Source: Neurospora crassa OR74A (taxonomy: Eukaryota; Ascomycota; Sordariomycetes; Sordariales; Sordariaceae). From it: a DNA stretch of 64,000 nt. The stretch covers positions 868,001-932,000 of the forward strand of contig NC_026504.1 of NCBI RefSeq assembly GCF_000182925.2. Direction: 5' to 3'. Position 1 is the first letter of the stretch, and every line of letters begins with the position of its first letter. Shown here piece by piece: positions 48,123 through 60,419 of this stretch. The notes below the pieces were generated by a model, which worked only from the letters and a program-made list of their open reading frames with translations, searched no databases and was not told the origin of the DNA. Both the position numbers and the translations under genes were made by a program.

Positions 48123-48635
48123 TAGGTAGATTAAATAATATTAATCGTAAATCCTTCGGATAATAGGGATCTTAGAGAGTAGTTAGATAGCTTTACATTT
48201 AATTGCTTTGTAGGGTGAGTATTATTTTATATAGCGTTTTTTCAATAGGGTAGAATTAAACTCCTTAAAGTACTTGTAATAAGTTAATTCTTTATTATAT
48301 ATATAGTAGACGTCGGTAGTACTATTATTCGAATCCAAATCTTTTATAAATATTATATTATCTTGCTCCGTAGCTTTATTAGGGCTGTTTTCTTACTCCT
48401 TAGCGTCTTCGGCGTAGTAAGTACAATTACTTATTTTATTATCCTTACTTCCTCTAAACTTATCGTTACAATAGGTATCTTAGCAATTATTGCGACGGGC
48501 GTCCTAATTATTATATTAGTCGGTACGGCGGTTATTGCGGCGGTTAGTACGTCGATTATTATAACGGTCAGTATATTAATTACAATTACTATAGCATAAA
48601 TTACGGCTAGTGCCTTGGGAATTACAATTACGGTA

Positions 48636-51003
48636 TTAGCGGGGATTATTATATATTAAATCGTTAGTCGTATAGTTAGCGGAATTTGTAATAGTATAGG
48701 AAGATTTGGGGGGGATATTGGGGTATTTATCTTTAATTATAAATATAAAAAACTCCCTAGTATTATCAATCTCCGCTATATAGTCGGTTAAGAAGCCTAC
48801 TTTGCGGGGAGGCTGCAATAAGGTTTTGATACGTATGTATATACTATTCCAAATATATATTGTAATATTGTGCTAATTATTTTCCGTCTTTAAAAGTATA
48901 CCTATTGCGCGAGCCAATTATAATTTCTTTATAACGTATATCGAGACGGCGTTTTTATTTATAGCAATATCTTTTAAAGTAATAGTTCCTTAATTAAATT
49001 TTCGGGTAGCAGTAGCAGAATTTAGTTTAAAGCGAATAATTAATCTATTATATAAACCGCTAAGCCCTTTATTTTATATTATATATTATTAATCCGGCTT
49101 AAATTAGTTATATTACTATAAGAGTATTACGCTTTATAGTAATTAGGGAAAGAGACGGATTAATTGAACTTCTACTTTAGTTTTAGAAGTAGTGAAGTCT
49201 TTTATTATAAATAAGATACGGTCTGTAAATATAGTTGCATTTATATAGATAACGTCTTTTCTATCCTATATAATATTAAGGTTATTAGGGTCGGAGTAGT
49301 AAGGGTTGAAATATCCGACTTCCTCTTTTTTAATTTTAATGTACTCCCGAGGGTAGCTTTTATATATTCCGGCTATAAGTTTATCGTCGGGGGGAAAACC
49401 GCCTCCTCTTCCTCTACGAGGCGGGAAGCTTCCTCCTCTAGGCGGGAAGCCTTTAGGAGATGTGGGGCGATAAGCGTTATTATTGTTATTATTGGAGTTG
49501 TTATTACTTGGGGCTCTTGCTGTAACTATTCCCGAGGGTTTGCTTAGGAGAGTTCCATTACTATTAATAGGGGTTATATTCGAGGTAGATATAAATATTA
49601 CTTATAAGGCGGCTATCTAGGTATTAATATCCTTTTTTATAGCCTTTATATCTTTAGCGATTTATTTAGAATTCTTCTTAGACTCCTCGAGTATAACGTT
49701 AATTATACGAATTGATGTTAATATCTTTTGGGTGCTAGGGGTAAGTGCTATAAACCAGTAAGGCTTTAATAAAGTTAGGGTAAATCCTAATTCTTAAAAT
49801 TGGACGAGGATGTATTAGAATAGTATAGAATAGGCTAGGAGTAGGGCGATTAGGAGCTTTAGGGTTTTTATTCCGTCTTCAACCGTTGGCTTTAGAGGTA
49901 CAACCTTATACGTACTGGGGTTGTAAGTAGGAAGAAAAGGTCTAGGACTAACTATATTAGTATTACTAACTAAAGGACTTCTAGATATTAAGCGTTTACG
50001 TTAATCCTTAATAAATATTAGGCCGGGGGGTAATTTAATAAACCGGGGTATAGGATTGCCTAAAGTAGGTTCCCTAACGGTAGGAGTATAATATTAAGTA
50101 ACTACCCGCTTCGAGGTCTTCGCTAATTTTATCCTTAGGGGATGTAATTCCTTATCCGTAATAGACTCTAGGTATACGCTAGGGAGGGTTGCGGGGGGGG
50201 TTTTATTATTAAGTAATTTAATAACGGACGAAAGTTAATCTTCAATATACTTATTTAATTCGTTGGACTATTTAGTTATTGCCCTAAGAGTAGTGAGATC
50301 TGTTTGTATTAAAGTAATTTTATTATTTAGTATATTAAGGTTAGTATTAAAATTACGTTACTTTAATGCCTATTATAACGATTTTTCTATTAATAATATT
50401 AATTTTTATTTAAATATTGTTATTAGTTAATTTAATAGTTTTAAAGTAATTATTTATAAAGTTAATAAGATTTTTAATATTATAGTTTGCTATAATAATT
50501 TAGTTTAATAGGGCGGCGAAATTTCGGCTTTAACGGTCGTTAATAAAAGCCGTTTTATTAATTAAGAATTGTATAGTTCTAATATTTATTCTGAGGTGCT
50601 TAGGGGTATTGGGTTGTTTTAAATTAGACGTAGATTCCTCTATTTCGTATTCCGATTCCTCGGGTGCTTCTATATTTTTTCGGGTATAATTATAAAGATT
50701 ATTACAATTTATAATTATAGAATTACAGTTATAGCGGGTTGAGGGGCAGTCCTTAGTCGGACGATATTCGATATATAAAGCGCTATCTCCTTTATTAAAA
50801 TTAATTTCGGGAAGTATCGTTTTAAATTTACTACTTTTAAATATACTTTTTATAAAATTAATAATATTCTTAAACTTAGATAGGGAGGTAGGTTCTTTCT
50901 TAGGTGCCTCTTTTATTGTTGGCTCGGTTAAATTATTAGGGGTTATAAGGATGAAGGCTAGCTTTATTAGGGAACTGTTTACAATCGGTGGGCTATTTGG
51001 CAT
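48636..51003 (-). pseudogene. Gypsy-2 gag with N-terminal extension
   Basis: The minus strand at about 49,440-49,090 reads GSFPPRRGRGGGFPPDDKLI, then EEVGYFNPYYSDPNN and NATIFTDR, with a single TAG. This matches the fungal retrotransposon gag pattern of an RG-rich stretch followed by VGYFDP...DR. Upstream, an open 157-codon stretch (50,530-51,003) with an acidic region and paired Cys (DCPSTRYNCNS) is probably the start of the same ORF. Downstream, 48,636-48,818 reads PRKVGFLTDYIAEIDN. The gag-side region is about twice the usual length. Confidence 0.6.
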
Positions 51004-51923
51004 TGTAAAGATTATTTTATTTAGAGATATTACGAGGATTGTCTTAGTTGACGATATTGTGGGAAGTAATTGTGGCTTTGGGGGCGGAGTTGGAGGTTTG
51101 GGTAGTAAAGAAGACGACGGAGATAGTAAGGAGTTGGTTTTAGGAGGATCTTCTAACTATTGAGACGAATTTGAAATTGAGGGATTTTACTTCGATTTAG
51201 CGGTATTGGGCTGTTTAACCTTATTGGACTATGCTGCTAGGCCGGGCGGGGGTTGAATTAGTCGTATGAAGGGTAATCTGCTACGAGTAGAGGGGTAATT
51301 TATTTGTCCGATAATAGTGCCGTTATAATTGATTAAATTATCAAAGTTATTAGTAAAGCGATTTTTTTATTAAAATAAGTTGTTATACGTAAGTAAGCCG
51401 CTAGGTAGATCGTTGGCTGAATTGTAATCGGCTATAGTATTGAGGTTAACTTCCTAATTTATAGTATATTTAATTGCGGTCGCTAATAAATAACGGTATT
51501 GAAAGTAAAGATTATGCTTAAGAGGAAGTATAAATAGGAAGTAGGATAGGGATACGTTTAAGAGGTAAATAATTAGTAAATAAAGTTACTTTTCGTATTG
51601 AGGCTTATAAGTATTCGGATTGGGGTAGTACGGTATTGAATATTCTAATCGATACAAGCCGATACGAGTAAGTTAGTATAATATAAAAAGGAAGTACGGG
51701 GGAGAAGGTATAAAGGAAGGATAGGAAGTGATTTAGAGACGTAATAGTAAAGGATTGTTTATTATTATTAATTGTAATTGCGGGGTCGGTATTGTATAAT
51801 ATAGGGTCTTTACAATTAGAGGCTCAACGAACCGTTTAATAAAGATTAATTAATTTACTTAGTCAAAGGCTTTGATCGAAGGGGTTTGGTTTGGTTAATT
51901 AATTTTTGGTTGTAGTTATTATT

Positions 51924-52217
51924 TGATACGGGTAACCGGAGTGTTCTGTAAATAATAGTATAATAATATTTGAAAGCGTTGTAAAAGATAATGTAGAAGG
52001 AAGAACCAGAAGCCAACGGCTTGCCCAGAGGGCGCGCCTTATAAGGCTTCCTTATTTTATCGCCAGTCCTATTTAATTGGGACGGCGGCTTGCTGGCCGG
52101 GTACAGCCCGGTCGCAGCAACCTTTATATACGAGAGGCCGGGCAGTTTGGTCACACGTGACCAGCCACTCCATGGCCTTATCTAATCTATATACAATGAT
52201 ACGAGTGTCCGGTATCA
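51924..52217 (-). repeat. 5' LTR of gypsy-2
   Basis: 294 bp. The inner left part is RIP-mutated (GTTCTGTAAATAATAG). The outer right part keeps CA and TG, including the palindrome GTCACACGTGAC and the end GTGTCCGGTATCA. Confidence 0.95.
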
Positions 52218-53057
52218 AAAGTAAATTAATAGATATTAGAATATAAAACGGTTATAAAAAAAGTATAAAAGATATATTAGGAATAGTTTAAATACTAAAT
52301 AATATTAAATTAGAGAGAATTTATTAAACCTATAATAAAGAAGAAGAGGATTATTACGAAGGCCTAATAGGCTATATAGTATAATAGTATTATTAAAGCT
52401 TTAAAGAACCTAAATCAACTTTAGTTATTAGAACGATAGGTTTAGACCCGAAGTTACTGATTAATAGACCCGCCTAAATTATTAACCCTTTAAACCTATA
52501 AAGGAGTAATAGAAATCGGAAATTATAGTAATAAGGTTAAAATTTTTACTGACCGCTTTTTCCCGAAAGTAGAGGTCCTAACGGATTATTTACTAGACTA
52601 AACCGAGCTATTAAAGGGTATTAATCTAATAATTATTAGTAAATTGATTAATAAAGAGGATGTTTGAGATATACTCTCCTAAATAGTGCTTAATAAGGCC
52701 CCCGGGATTAATTAATACTTAAATAAATTTCTAAAATTATATAGGTAGCTATTCTAATAGGTTATAGTATATTTAATATCCGCTAGCCTCCAATTCGTCT
52801 ACTTCCTATAGTAATTTAAGAATACAAAGGTAATTATCTTTAGAAAGCTTAGAAAGAATATTATTTAATAGAAGTTAGTGGGCGTGTAGAAGCTAATGTT
52901 ACTATTTAGTAACGTAAGAAAAATCTTCGAAATATTTATAATTAAAAGACTTATATAAGTAGCCGAAAAATTTAATTTCCTATTAGAGGGTTAAATAGGC
53001 AACCGGGTAAACTATTTAATAAAGTTTATAATCCGGGTAGTTATTAATATAATATAT
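52218..53057 (+). mobile_element. LINE copy L3, second part (N-terminal half of RT)
   Basis: It resumes L3 after gypsy-2. The plus reading at about 52,540-53,040 gives DRFFPKVEVLTDYLLDQTE, then NKAPGINQYLNKFLKL and FEIFIIKRLIQVAEKFNFL. This corresponds to the finger part of Tad-type LINE reverse transcriptase (K-A-P-G-x-D-x-I-x-N, R-R-L-x-x-L-A-E). It is interrupted at 53,057 by element E. Confidence 0.8.
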
Positions 53058-53566
53058 TATTATTAGTCTTATACACGCTAACTATTTATATAGTTCGCCC
53101 CGTGGGCATACGGTGCTACTTCGCTCGTAGTCGGTAGGAAAAACCGTACTATAATAGCCGGATAAAAACCCTCCGCTTCGCTATTATTATAGCGCTGTAT
53201 TAACTCCGTCCCGTCTTATTTTCTTTCTTTTTAATATAACTTTACTATTATAACCGAGGCTATAAACTTTTATTATATACATAACCGACCCTACCCCGAT
53301 TAATCGCCGCCCTACTTCTATTTTTTCGTTATTACTTCCTTATAATTAGTAGCCTTTTATCTTATCTTTCCTCAATTATATTATCCTAAATCGCCTAATT
53401 TATTTATAAAAAAAACCTCAACCCGGTTTTCTCTTTCCTTCCCTCTTTCCTTTTTTTATATCATACTACCGCCTCTACTATATTATATCCGTATCCTAAC
53501 CGAATCCGCCGCCGTCCTATATCTATATCCAACCCAAATTAATATTACTACTATTATATTATACTG

Positions 53567-54060
53567 CGTAAAAAACCTCTTAATACTACGAAGAAGACGC
53601 CCGCTTTAAAGGTATTAAAAGCTACGGGCCCCCCTAACAAATCGGAAGGCGAAGCTATAGCGGAGGCCGTAATTCTTAATACCGGCTCCGCTAATTCGTT
53701 TTATAATAATACCCCGGTTAAGCCCGTTACCTTTCAAAAAATTAAAAAATATTTATCAAAGGAAATATAGGAGAAGAAGGGCGTTACTATAGGATACTTC
53801 CAACCTCCCGAGTTTTACAAATAGTATAACTCCTATACCTATAGCCTATAGTATATTCTTCCTACAATTTATAATAACCTAATTAGCTTCTAATTCGCTT
53901 TTAATTAAGCCTAATACCTTTAAAATACTTATAAATCTCTATTTTATTTCTATAGTATTTTTATATTTAATTTTTAAAATAATTCGTTCTAACGCCCCTT
54001 ATTATAAATATTAATTATAGAAGAGGATTAAGGAGTATCCGAATACCGAATTTACTCCCT
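53567..54060 (+). pseudogene. ORF1-like frame of element E
   Basis: The plus reading gives KTPALKVLKATGPPNKSEGE, then PVTFQKIKKYLSKEI and KKGVTIGYFQPPEFYK, with only TAA/TAG stops. The start is basic and the rest polar and aromatic. It has the position of a gag-like ORF1 but no recognised zinc knuckle. An original start codon may be among the ATA triplets just upstream. Function unknown. Confidence 0.35.
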
Positions 54061-55354
54061 TAGTATATACTTTTATTAAATCCGTTATGATACTATATAA
54101 CTACAATTCGGCTAAAGGTAATTTTAAGGTTTTCGTTAGTAAAATATAGGTTGTAGCTACTATATAGGCTACAGCGAATTATATTAGCGCCAATCTTTCG
54201 TCTATTAATAACTATCCAGCCTCGGATTTTATTATAATAATTAAATTTCTATTAAAGAAGAGGAAATCTATTTATATTCCTATTAATACCTTTACAAATT
54301 TTACTCTACTTTATAATAATACTATTATAATTCGTCTTTATATTATAAAAGTCGAGGAGACTATCCGTACTCTTTCTAATAAAATTAATTCAATTACTAC
54401 TAATATTAAACGTATCAGTAAAGGTATAATAGCAATCTATATTAGGTAGAATAATTTTAATAATTACCTCTCTACTATAAGTACTCCGCAACATCTCTAT
54501 ATTAACCCTATTATTAATTCTCTTCGTATAGCTTTTTAATATCGAATAAATTATTTATAATATTTATAATTATATTTTAAATATAAATTTAATCGACAAT
54601 ACTACCTCTATTCGGCCCCGCTACAATATAAAAACGGTACTTAATAATATTTTTCCTAAGGCCAACGAGGAGAATTCTAATATAGAGGATAAATTTTTTA
54701 ATAAGGAGGGTAAAGTTAGTAACAATACCGATATAGTCTTAGTCGTTAGTAATATAAAATAATTGATACTCTATTATCCTTCCAATTTAAATATAATATA
54801 AGTTTCTTTTAAGGTTATTATTTATATATTTAGTATATATTTAATTGATTTCCTATTAATTCCAATATAATTCCATTCCAATTAAGTAATTCCTAATTTT
54901 AGTTAGGTCTTTCATATATATAATTAAACTACTCTAATCTATACCTTCTAACGCTTCTTTTATTTCCTTTACTCTTTTAATTTTATTTACTAATTTATAT
55001 TCTTATAACCTTCCTAACCGTAAGGCCCATTATAGAATCCATTTAATATTCATTTTAAATTTATTATATAATTCCTCTTTATTTATTAGTTATATAGAGG
55101 CGTTCTCGCCCTATAATTAAATTTATTTTATCTCCCAGTATTCTAGTATAAAGTATTCGAATATTTCCTTCCCTATACTATACTAACAATATAGCGTTAT
55201 TATTTCTAGTACTTTCTTTTTAAAAAGAAATACCCGTAGGCTTATTTTCCCGGTTCTTACCTATATTAGTAGGGAGCTTATAGTCTTCGACAGATAGTAC
55301 AGTACGGGATTCTCGTCCGTACTAAACTATATATAGTACTATAGTATTATCCTA
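54061..55354. other. Middle of element E, no recognised domain
   Basis: AT-rich, RIP-mutated, with scattered plus-strand readable stretches (for example near 54,600-54,770). No reverse transcriptase or endonuclease motif was found. Confidence 0.4.
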
Positions 55355-55609
55355 TTGAATTGTACATGCGCCTCTATAACGCTTAGGTGTTTCCTTCTCC
55401 TTATTATTTTAACGACCTTTACGTACCATCTCGCTACCTATTTTCTTTTTATTACTTCCTCCAACTACTTCTCTCTCTCCCCTAGCGTAAGCTCTCTTAT
55501 CTCCCCTTACAGTACCGGTATATCTTTAATTAGGGCCCACTACGCAACCTATTCGGCCTTTATTTTACTACTAATCGGCGCTAAATATAGCGAACATCGT
55601 ATTCTTTAG
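55355..55609 (+). pseudogene. Open 84-codon stretch near the 3' end of element E
   Basis: It starts MNCTCASITLRC and continues hydrophobic with many Ser, Ile and Leu. It could be the C-terminal remnant of an element protein or a chance frame in T-rich DNA. No motif recognised. Confidence 0.2.
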
Positions 55610-55706
55610 CTCCGGATCTCGGCCGCTAGCTATGCTGGTGTGCCCCGTACGAAGGCCGCTGCTGGAGAGCGCGCTAGACGTTCTTCGAACGCCCAATATA
55701 ATATAT

Positions 55707-58376
55707 ATAACCTAAAAACTCGGGGTTGTAACGTCCCTTATACTCCTAAATTTAAAAGTAGTATTTAATAGAATTAATTATAAGTAACTTCTATATACCT
55801 TATAGGAATTATAATTCCCAATATGAATTATTAAATAAATAGTAAATTTTATTACTAAAAAAAGAGGTTTACTCTTTTTTAATAATGAAATATCCCGCCC
55901 TTATATAATTATTATAAGCGTACTATAAGGCTCCTCCCTCTTCCTTATTCTATTTATTCTCTTTATTACTTTATTATACTGGAAATTAACAATAATCCCA
56001 AATATAATTACAATCGGCTTTATAAATAATACTAATATTATAATAGTAATTCGTACTACCGAAGAAAATTATCGGATACTATAGGCAATATAGGAACTAT
56101 ACTCGGAACAGATAGGGGCGAGAGGTATAGAATTCGAAGTAACTAAAACGGAGCTAATATATTTTATATAAACGAGGGTACTAAAGGCGGAAACTTTCTA
56201 ATTTAGGGATATTATACTTTAATTAATAAAATTAATATAATTCCTAAGGGTTTAGTTAGATTGTAAATTTAATTATAGGGTTTACGCGGAAGTAGTAAAA
56301 TAAAAAATAATAATTTAAACGAATATATTTATAAGATTAATAGCGAAAATATAAGGTTACTCCTTTATTTAAACGAGGGAAATATATATTAAATATATTT
56401 GCAATGGTATTATATATAGAGTCTTAGTATTTTATTAATTAACTAAAGTCTATAAAAAATTACGAGGGATTGTAATTAAGTTAGTAAAATACTAGATTAA
56501 GTATTTAAAAATTATCATTAGGGCGTATAAAGCTACGTTAATAAGAAACCTAGAAATAGAAATATTCTATTTACTATTTAACTTCTACTTTAATAAAAGA
56601 GTCTACATTTTTGAAGAAAGGCTTACTTAAATAGATTAAATTTAGTTTATTTAAGGGATAGTAATTTAAATTTCCAATTATATTTAAGTATAATAATTGA
56701 AAGGTCGGCTATCCGCCGATAAGTTGAAGAGTAGTATAGTTAAAATTCAATAAGCCGAATTATAAATACCGACGGAAAAATTACTAGTAATAGTAATTAA
56801 TCCCCCCCCGGAATTAGGGACCCCGCTACTGCTATTACAAATCCTAAAACTAATAGCCGTTAACTAAGAGGAATAATTAGAAGATATAACGAATTAGGAA
56901 TAATATTGTACTATAATTACTAGTTAATAGCGGTAGTAATAAAATTAGAGCGATAATATAAATTTACTATCGCTAACCTTACCCCTAAATTCAATAGAAA
57001 AGCTATCTAACGATATATAATTAATATGAAGAAGAAGAAAGGAAGATATTGAAAATTAAAAGAAAACGAGGAAAAACCGTGCTTATTAATTAAAATAAAG
57101 AATTCCCTCCTTATTTAAATTAAGATAGAAATTATTAACCTTCGGGCCTTCCTCTATTAGAGGAAAATACTAGACGTTTTAACTCTTATTTATACCTATA
57201 GATTTAAAAAGGAGACCTTCGTCTATATTATCCTAAATTACTTTAATACGAATATTAACTTCTAAATGAATTAAGAAGTTTAGTTACTAATATAAGAGAA
57301 ATTTTAGGAATTCTTAAACGACGGAATTAAAACTGAAAGAATCCTATTATAAATGTTAAAATTAGGGAGGTTAAGAGAATATTATTTAATAATCGAATTA
57401 GAGGAGGAATATAAAGAAGTTATAAAGTATTTTCAAAAAGAATATAGAATATTAATAATATTAGAATAAAAAGATAGGAATAAGAAAGAGATAATTATAT
57501 TAATTATAAGAATTATTTAAATGGTAATTATAATAAGAACTGAAGAATACTATCTAACGAATATTTAATTACATTTACGAAATTATTTGAATAATTCTAT
57601 TATACGAATTTAATTCGCAGTAACTTTACAATACTATTAAATTTAATTATTATTTATAAGGGGGCGGCCGGGAATGTCGACAGCTATAGGGCTATTAAGA
57701 ATAGAATTACTATCATTAAAACTAGAGACTATATAAATAAGAATAGTAAAACTGCTACCGCCGGATATAATATATATAAGAATAATAGTACTACTACTAA
57801 AGCCGGACGTAATCCGAATTAGGTTTATAGTACTACCGCCGGGAAGAGGAGGAATATAATTATAACGAATATCCTGTATAATTAATTTATAGTAAACCTT
57901 TTACTAAAATCTAGTAATATTATAGTTAATAGCGCGGAGAAAACGCTCGTAACTAGTAGGTAATTCGTCCCGCTCTAAACGAGTATATATACAATGGATA
58001 AAATTGTTGATAATATAAATAAAAGTATCTAAATTGTAATTGAACTTATTCTAACTACCTAATATTATAATAATAATTATTATTTAAATAATATTACAAA
58101 TATTACAAAGGCTAAAGGGAATGTCCAATATATACATTTTATAAGTATAAGCGTAAGTAGCGTTCTAAATACCGTTAGTTAGAATAGAAATTAAATAATA
58201 ATAAAAAAAAGGAAATATAGAGAATAAGGGACCTACTAATCGCAAAAATAAGGCAAATCTTCTTAGTAATAACCTTACAGAAGTTATTAAGGGAGCTAGA
58301 TTTATTATTAGAATATAAAACGGAAGCGAAATTTAGAATATAATAAAAATAAGGAATTTTACGAATAATATTAATT
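55707..58376 (+). mobile_element. LINE copy L3, third part (RT core to 3' segment)
   Basis: It resumes after element E. The RT core reads GFINNTNIIIVIRTTEENYR at about 56,016-56,075, where F-x-D-D has become FINN (56,019-56,030), followed by GIEFEVTKTELIYF. The thumb reads near 56,520-56,600 (LIRNLEIEIFYLLF). The C-terminal part is homologous to L2 (PPPELGTPLL near 56,800; NRTKTERILL-like near 57,330) and the 3' segment runs 57,490-58,376. It ends at AATT, where a Helitron 5' end starts. Compared with L1 the 3' segment is cut short. Confidence 0.8.
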
Positions 58377-58755
58377 GAGACGCCCATGCATTCAGAGCTT
58401 GAGCGTTCGTGGGCCAAAAGGTAATATGGAAGATCCACACCAAAGGTCGTAGTCCATGGGCCCACAACGCAAGCGAGGAAGGCGCGGCGTATCTATCTAT
58501 TAGCGGTTGGAATGCAAAAAAAATACCCGTCTTGGCACGGCTTGGCAGTCCCAAAAAGGAAAACTTGGCGCCAAGCAAGACACGGTTTGAATAGCAGCTC
58601 CAAAAAGCCACGTTTTCCTTTGCAACGGCAATTTCTCCTCGACCATCTGATGCATCCAAATGCACATAGTGCCAAAATGACGAGGAAAGAAAGGCGGTCA
58701 TTTTGGTACCGGTCGCCTTGTAGTGCACGCCCTGGTTGTCGAGAAAAATGCAAAA
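58377..58755 (+). mobile_element. 5' end of a third Helitron2-like element
   Basis: It begins GAGACGCCCATGC after AATT, like the elements ending at 7,885 and 37,699, and matches the reverse complement of 7,510-7,885 over most of its length, with little RIP. No matching 3' end (GGGCGTCTC, hairpin, AACTGTATTTT) was seen between here and 64,000. The element is therefore truncated, or extends beyond the window, or is interrupted near 58,760. Confidence 0.7.
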
Positions 58756-60400
58756 GAAGTTGAAAATTAGGATTTTAGTAGTACTTAGTTGGATATATAG
58801 GAATCGTGGATACCGTGCTGGTACCGTACTACTACGGTATATCTATACCGTACCTAAACATTCTACGGTCGCTCTACAGTAAATAGCTCAGTACGGTAAT
58901 TTAGCACCGGGGTAGATTTCCTACAATAGATTAGCACAATACTAAATTTCCTATAGTAGATTAGCACCCAAGTTAGAAAAATTAATCCCTATCCAAATAT
59001 AGGCCGACCTATAGGTATATATATATATATATAAGGGTATAGAATAACACGGAAATCGCGTAGGACGCTTATATTCAATTATTTACCTACAACTATAGTG
59101 CTAATACTAATACCTATACCGCCCGAACCTACCTAATACCGTTAATACAACGTACTATACAATTTACTATACTATATTCTAACTAAATGCGTACCGTCTA
59201 TATTATAAACGGAACGAAGGAATTCCTCAACTATACAATATTACCGTACTATTAGTAGCCGGCGCTATAGGCTAGTCTAATTAGCTATTAAATTATTATA
59301 ATATAATTCATTTAGAACAATGTAAATTAAATTAGTTAATTATTATACAATAGAGAGAAATATACGAAAGTTACACTAACAGTACAAATATGAAGAATTG
59401 ATATAGCGATTAGATTGGAAATAATATATATTACAATTAGACTTCTCATTTATAATAGACAAGAAAAGAATAAATGGAATATTGGGAAAGAAGATATTAT
59501 TATATTAAATTATAGCTAGGTAATTAGAATTCGTATTAGTTATTGTATATATATTAAATTTATTAATAATTCGTATAATCGTTAAGAATAAAATAATTTA
59601 ATATAATTATATACTATTAATTAGGAAGTATCCTCTAGTATATATAATATAGCTATTACATCCAAATAATATCCTAAAACACTAATATTAATACTAATTA
59701 ATAATTTCGTTTCTAGTACTCGTAAAACTTCGAAACGTCTATAATATATACCCTCTCTATAAGAATAGTTAGTAGCCTAATAATTAGCGTTTTCTATAGA
59801 AAAATATAGGGTAGGTTAAAGTTGGTGTTTATAATATTTAATACTACTATTTTCGTAATTACTAAAAAGATATATCGCTTACTATAGCGGCTTTACTTAT
59901 ATATAAAAATATAATTAATACGGCCGAATATATTATTATCGTAGTATCTAATATTATTTCCTACACTATATATATATCTTCGGAAGGTCCTATATATATT
60001 TTATTAATTATAATCCCGATTTCGATATAATATATTCGGATTTCTATAAATAGGATAATCTAACGTACGGTAATACGAGGTATAATATAGCCCTTTAGTA
60101 ATATATATAAATAATATACATTAACGTTATGATATACTATTAATATAAATAAGCCTACTAGGGGGTAGTAAGGCCGTATATTTACCGAAGTAATATATTA
60201 GGATAATAATTCGGGGAAGTAAATTCGGGGTTTTAGAATCTAGGTATAGTAAGGTACGAGGATTAATACTAAGCATATATTACAGCGGGTATAAAACTAA
60301 TACCTACTTTAATATATAGCTAGCATTTATATAATAAATATAAAATAAAGTATACTTACTTATCTATAAATAACACTCAATTTAAATACTAAATAGCACT
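58756..60400. other. Second copy of the 38,650-type repeat
   Basis: It includes facing GGTACCGTA/TACGGTA motifs near 58,823-58,840, a tandem ATTTCCTAxxxTAGATTAGCAC pair (58,917-58,975) and an AT run. The stretch 59,640-59,950 is similar to 39,690-39,990 in the same orientation. No gene recognised. Confidence 0.4.
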
Positions 60401-60419
60401 TGAACCAAATCGTTTAATA

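Larger units (their letters stand above)
43482..52217 (-). mobile_element. Gypsy-2: complete Ty3/gypsy element
   Basis: An 8,736-bp element with two 294-bp LTRs and the perfect 5-bp target duplication AAAGT (43,477-43,481 and 52,218-52,222). It is inserted in the LINE L3 coding region between endonuclease and reverse transcriptase. LTR ends are TGATAC...GTATCA. The coding strand is minus: gag near the right end, reverse transcriptase in the middle, integrase C-terminus at the left. The interior is destroyed by RIP. At 8.7 kb it is longer than gypsy-1 and has an extended 5' coding region. Confidence 0.92.
53058..55694 (+). mobile_element. Element E, 2.6 kb insertion with 12-bp target duplication
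   Basis: AATATAATATAT flanks both sides (53,046-53,057 and 55,695-55,706) and L1 shows the uninterrupted LINE here. The 5' end (TATTATTAGTCTTAT...) is related to the arms at 8,188 and 16,627 and to the 100-bp insert at 13,966, up to the shared AAAACCGTAC and CCGGATAAAAACCC. An ORF1-like frame follows. The last 90 bases (55,610-55,694) are GC-rich and free of RIP and end in GAACGCCC. A long target duplication and unlike ends fit a non-LTR retroelement. I read no reverse transcriptase in it, so it may be internally deleted or non-autonomous. Confidence 0.65.

Noticed and set aside
55355-55609. Functional membrane protein gene
   Set aside because: It lies inside the RIP-mutated element E next to its 3' end; hydrophobic content follows from T-rich DNA.
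7510-58755. A single 51-kb element bounded by inverted repeats (7,510-7,885 and 58,377-58,755)
   Set aside because: A third copy of the same sequence ends at 37,699, and each copy has its own Helitron-type context. The inverted pair is two Helitron 5' ends in opposite orientation.
58333-58763. Four overlapping ORFs of 61-131 codons
   Set aside because: They fall in the Helitron 5' terminal sequence on both strands; the same sequence at 7,510-7,885 gives similar ORFs without a conserved protein frame.
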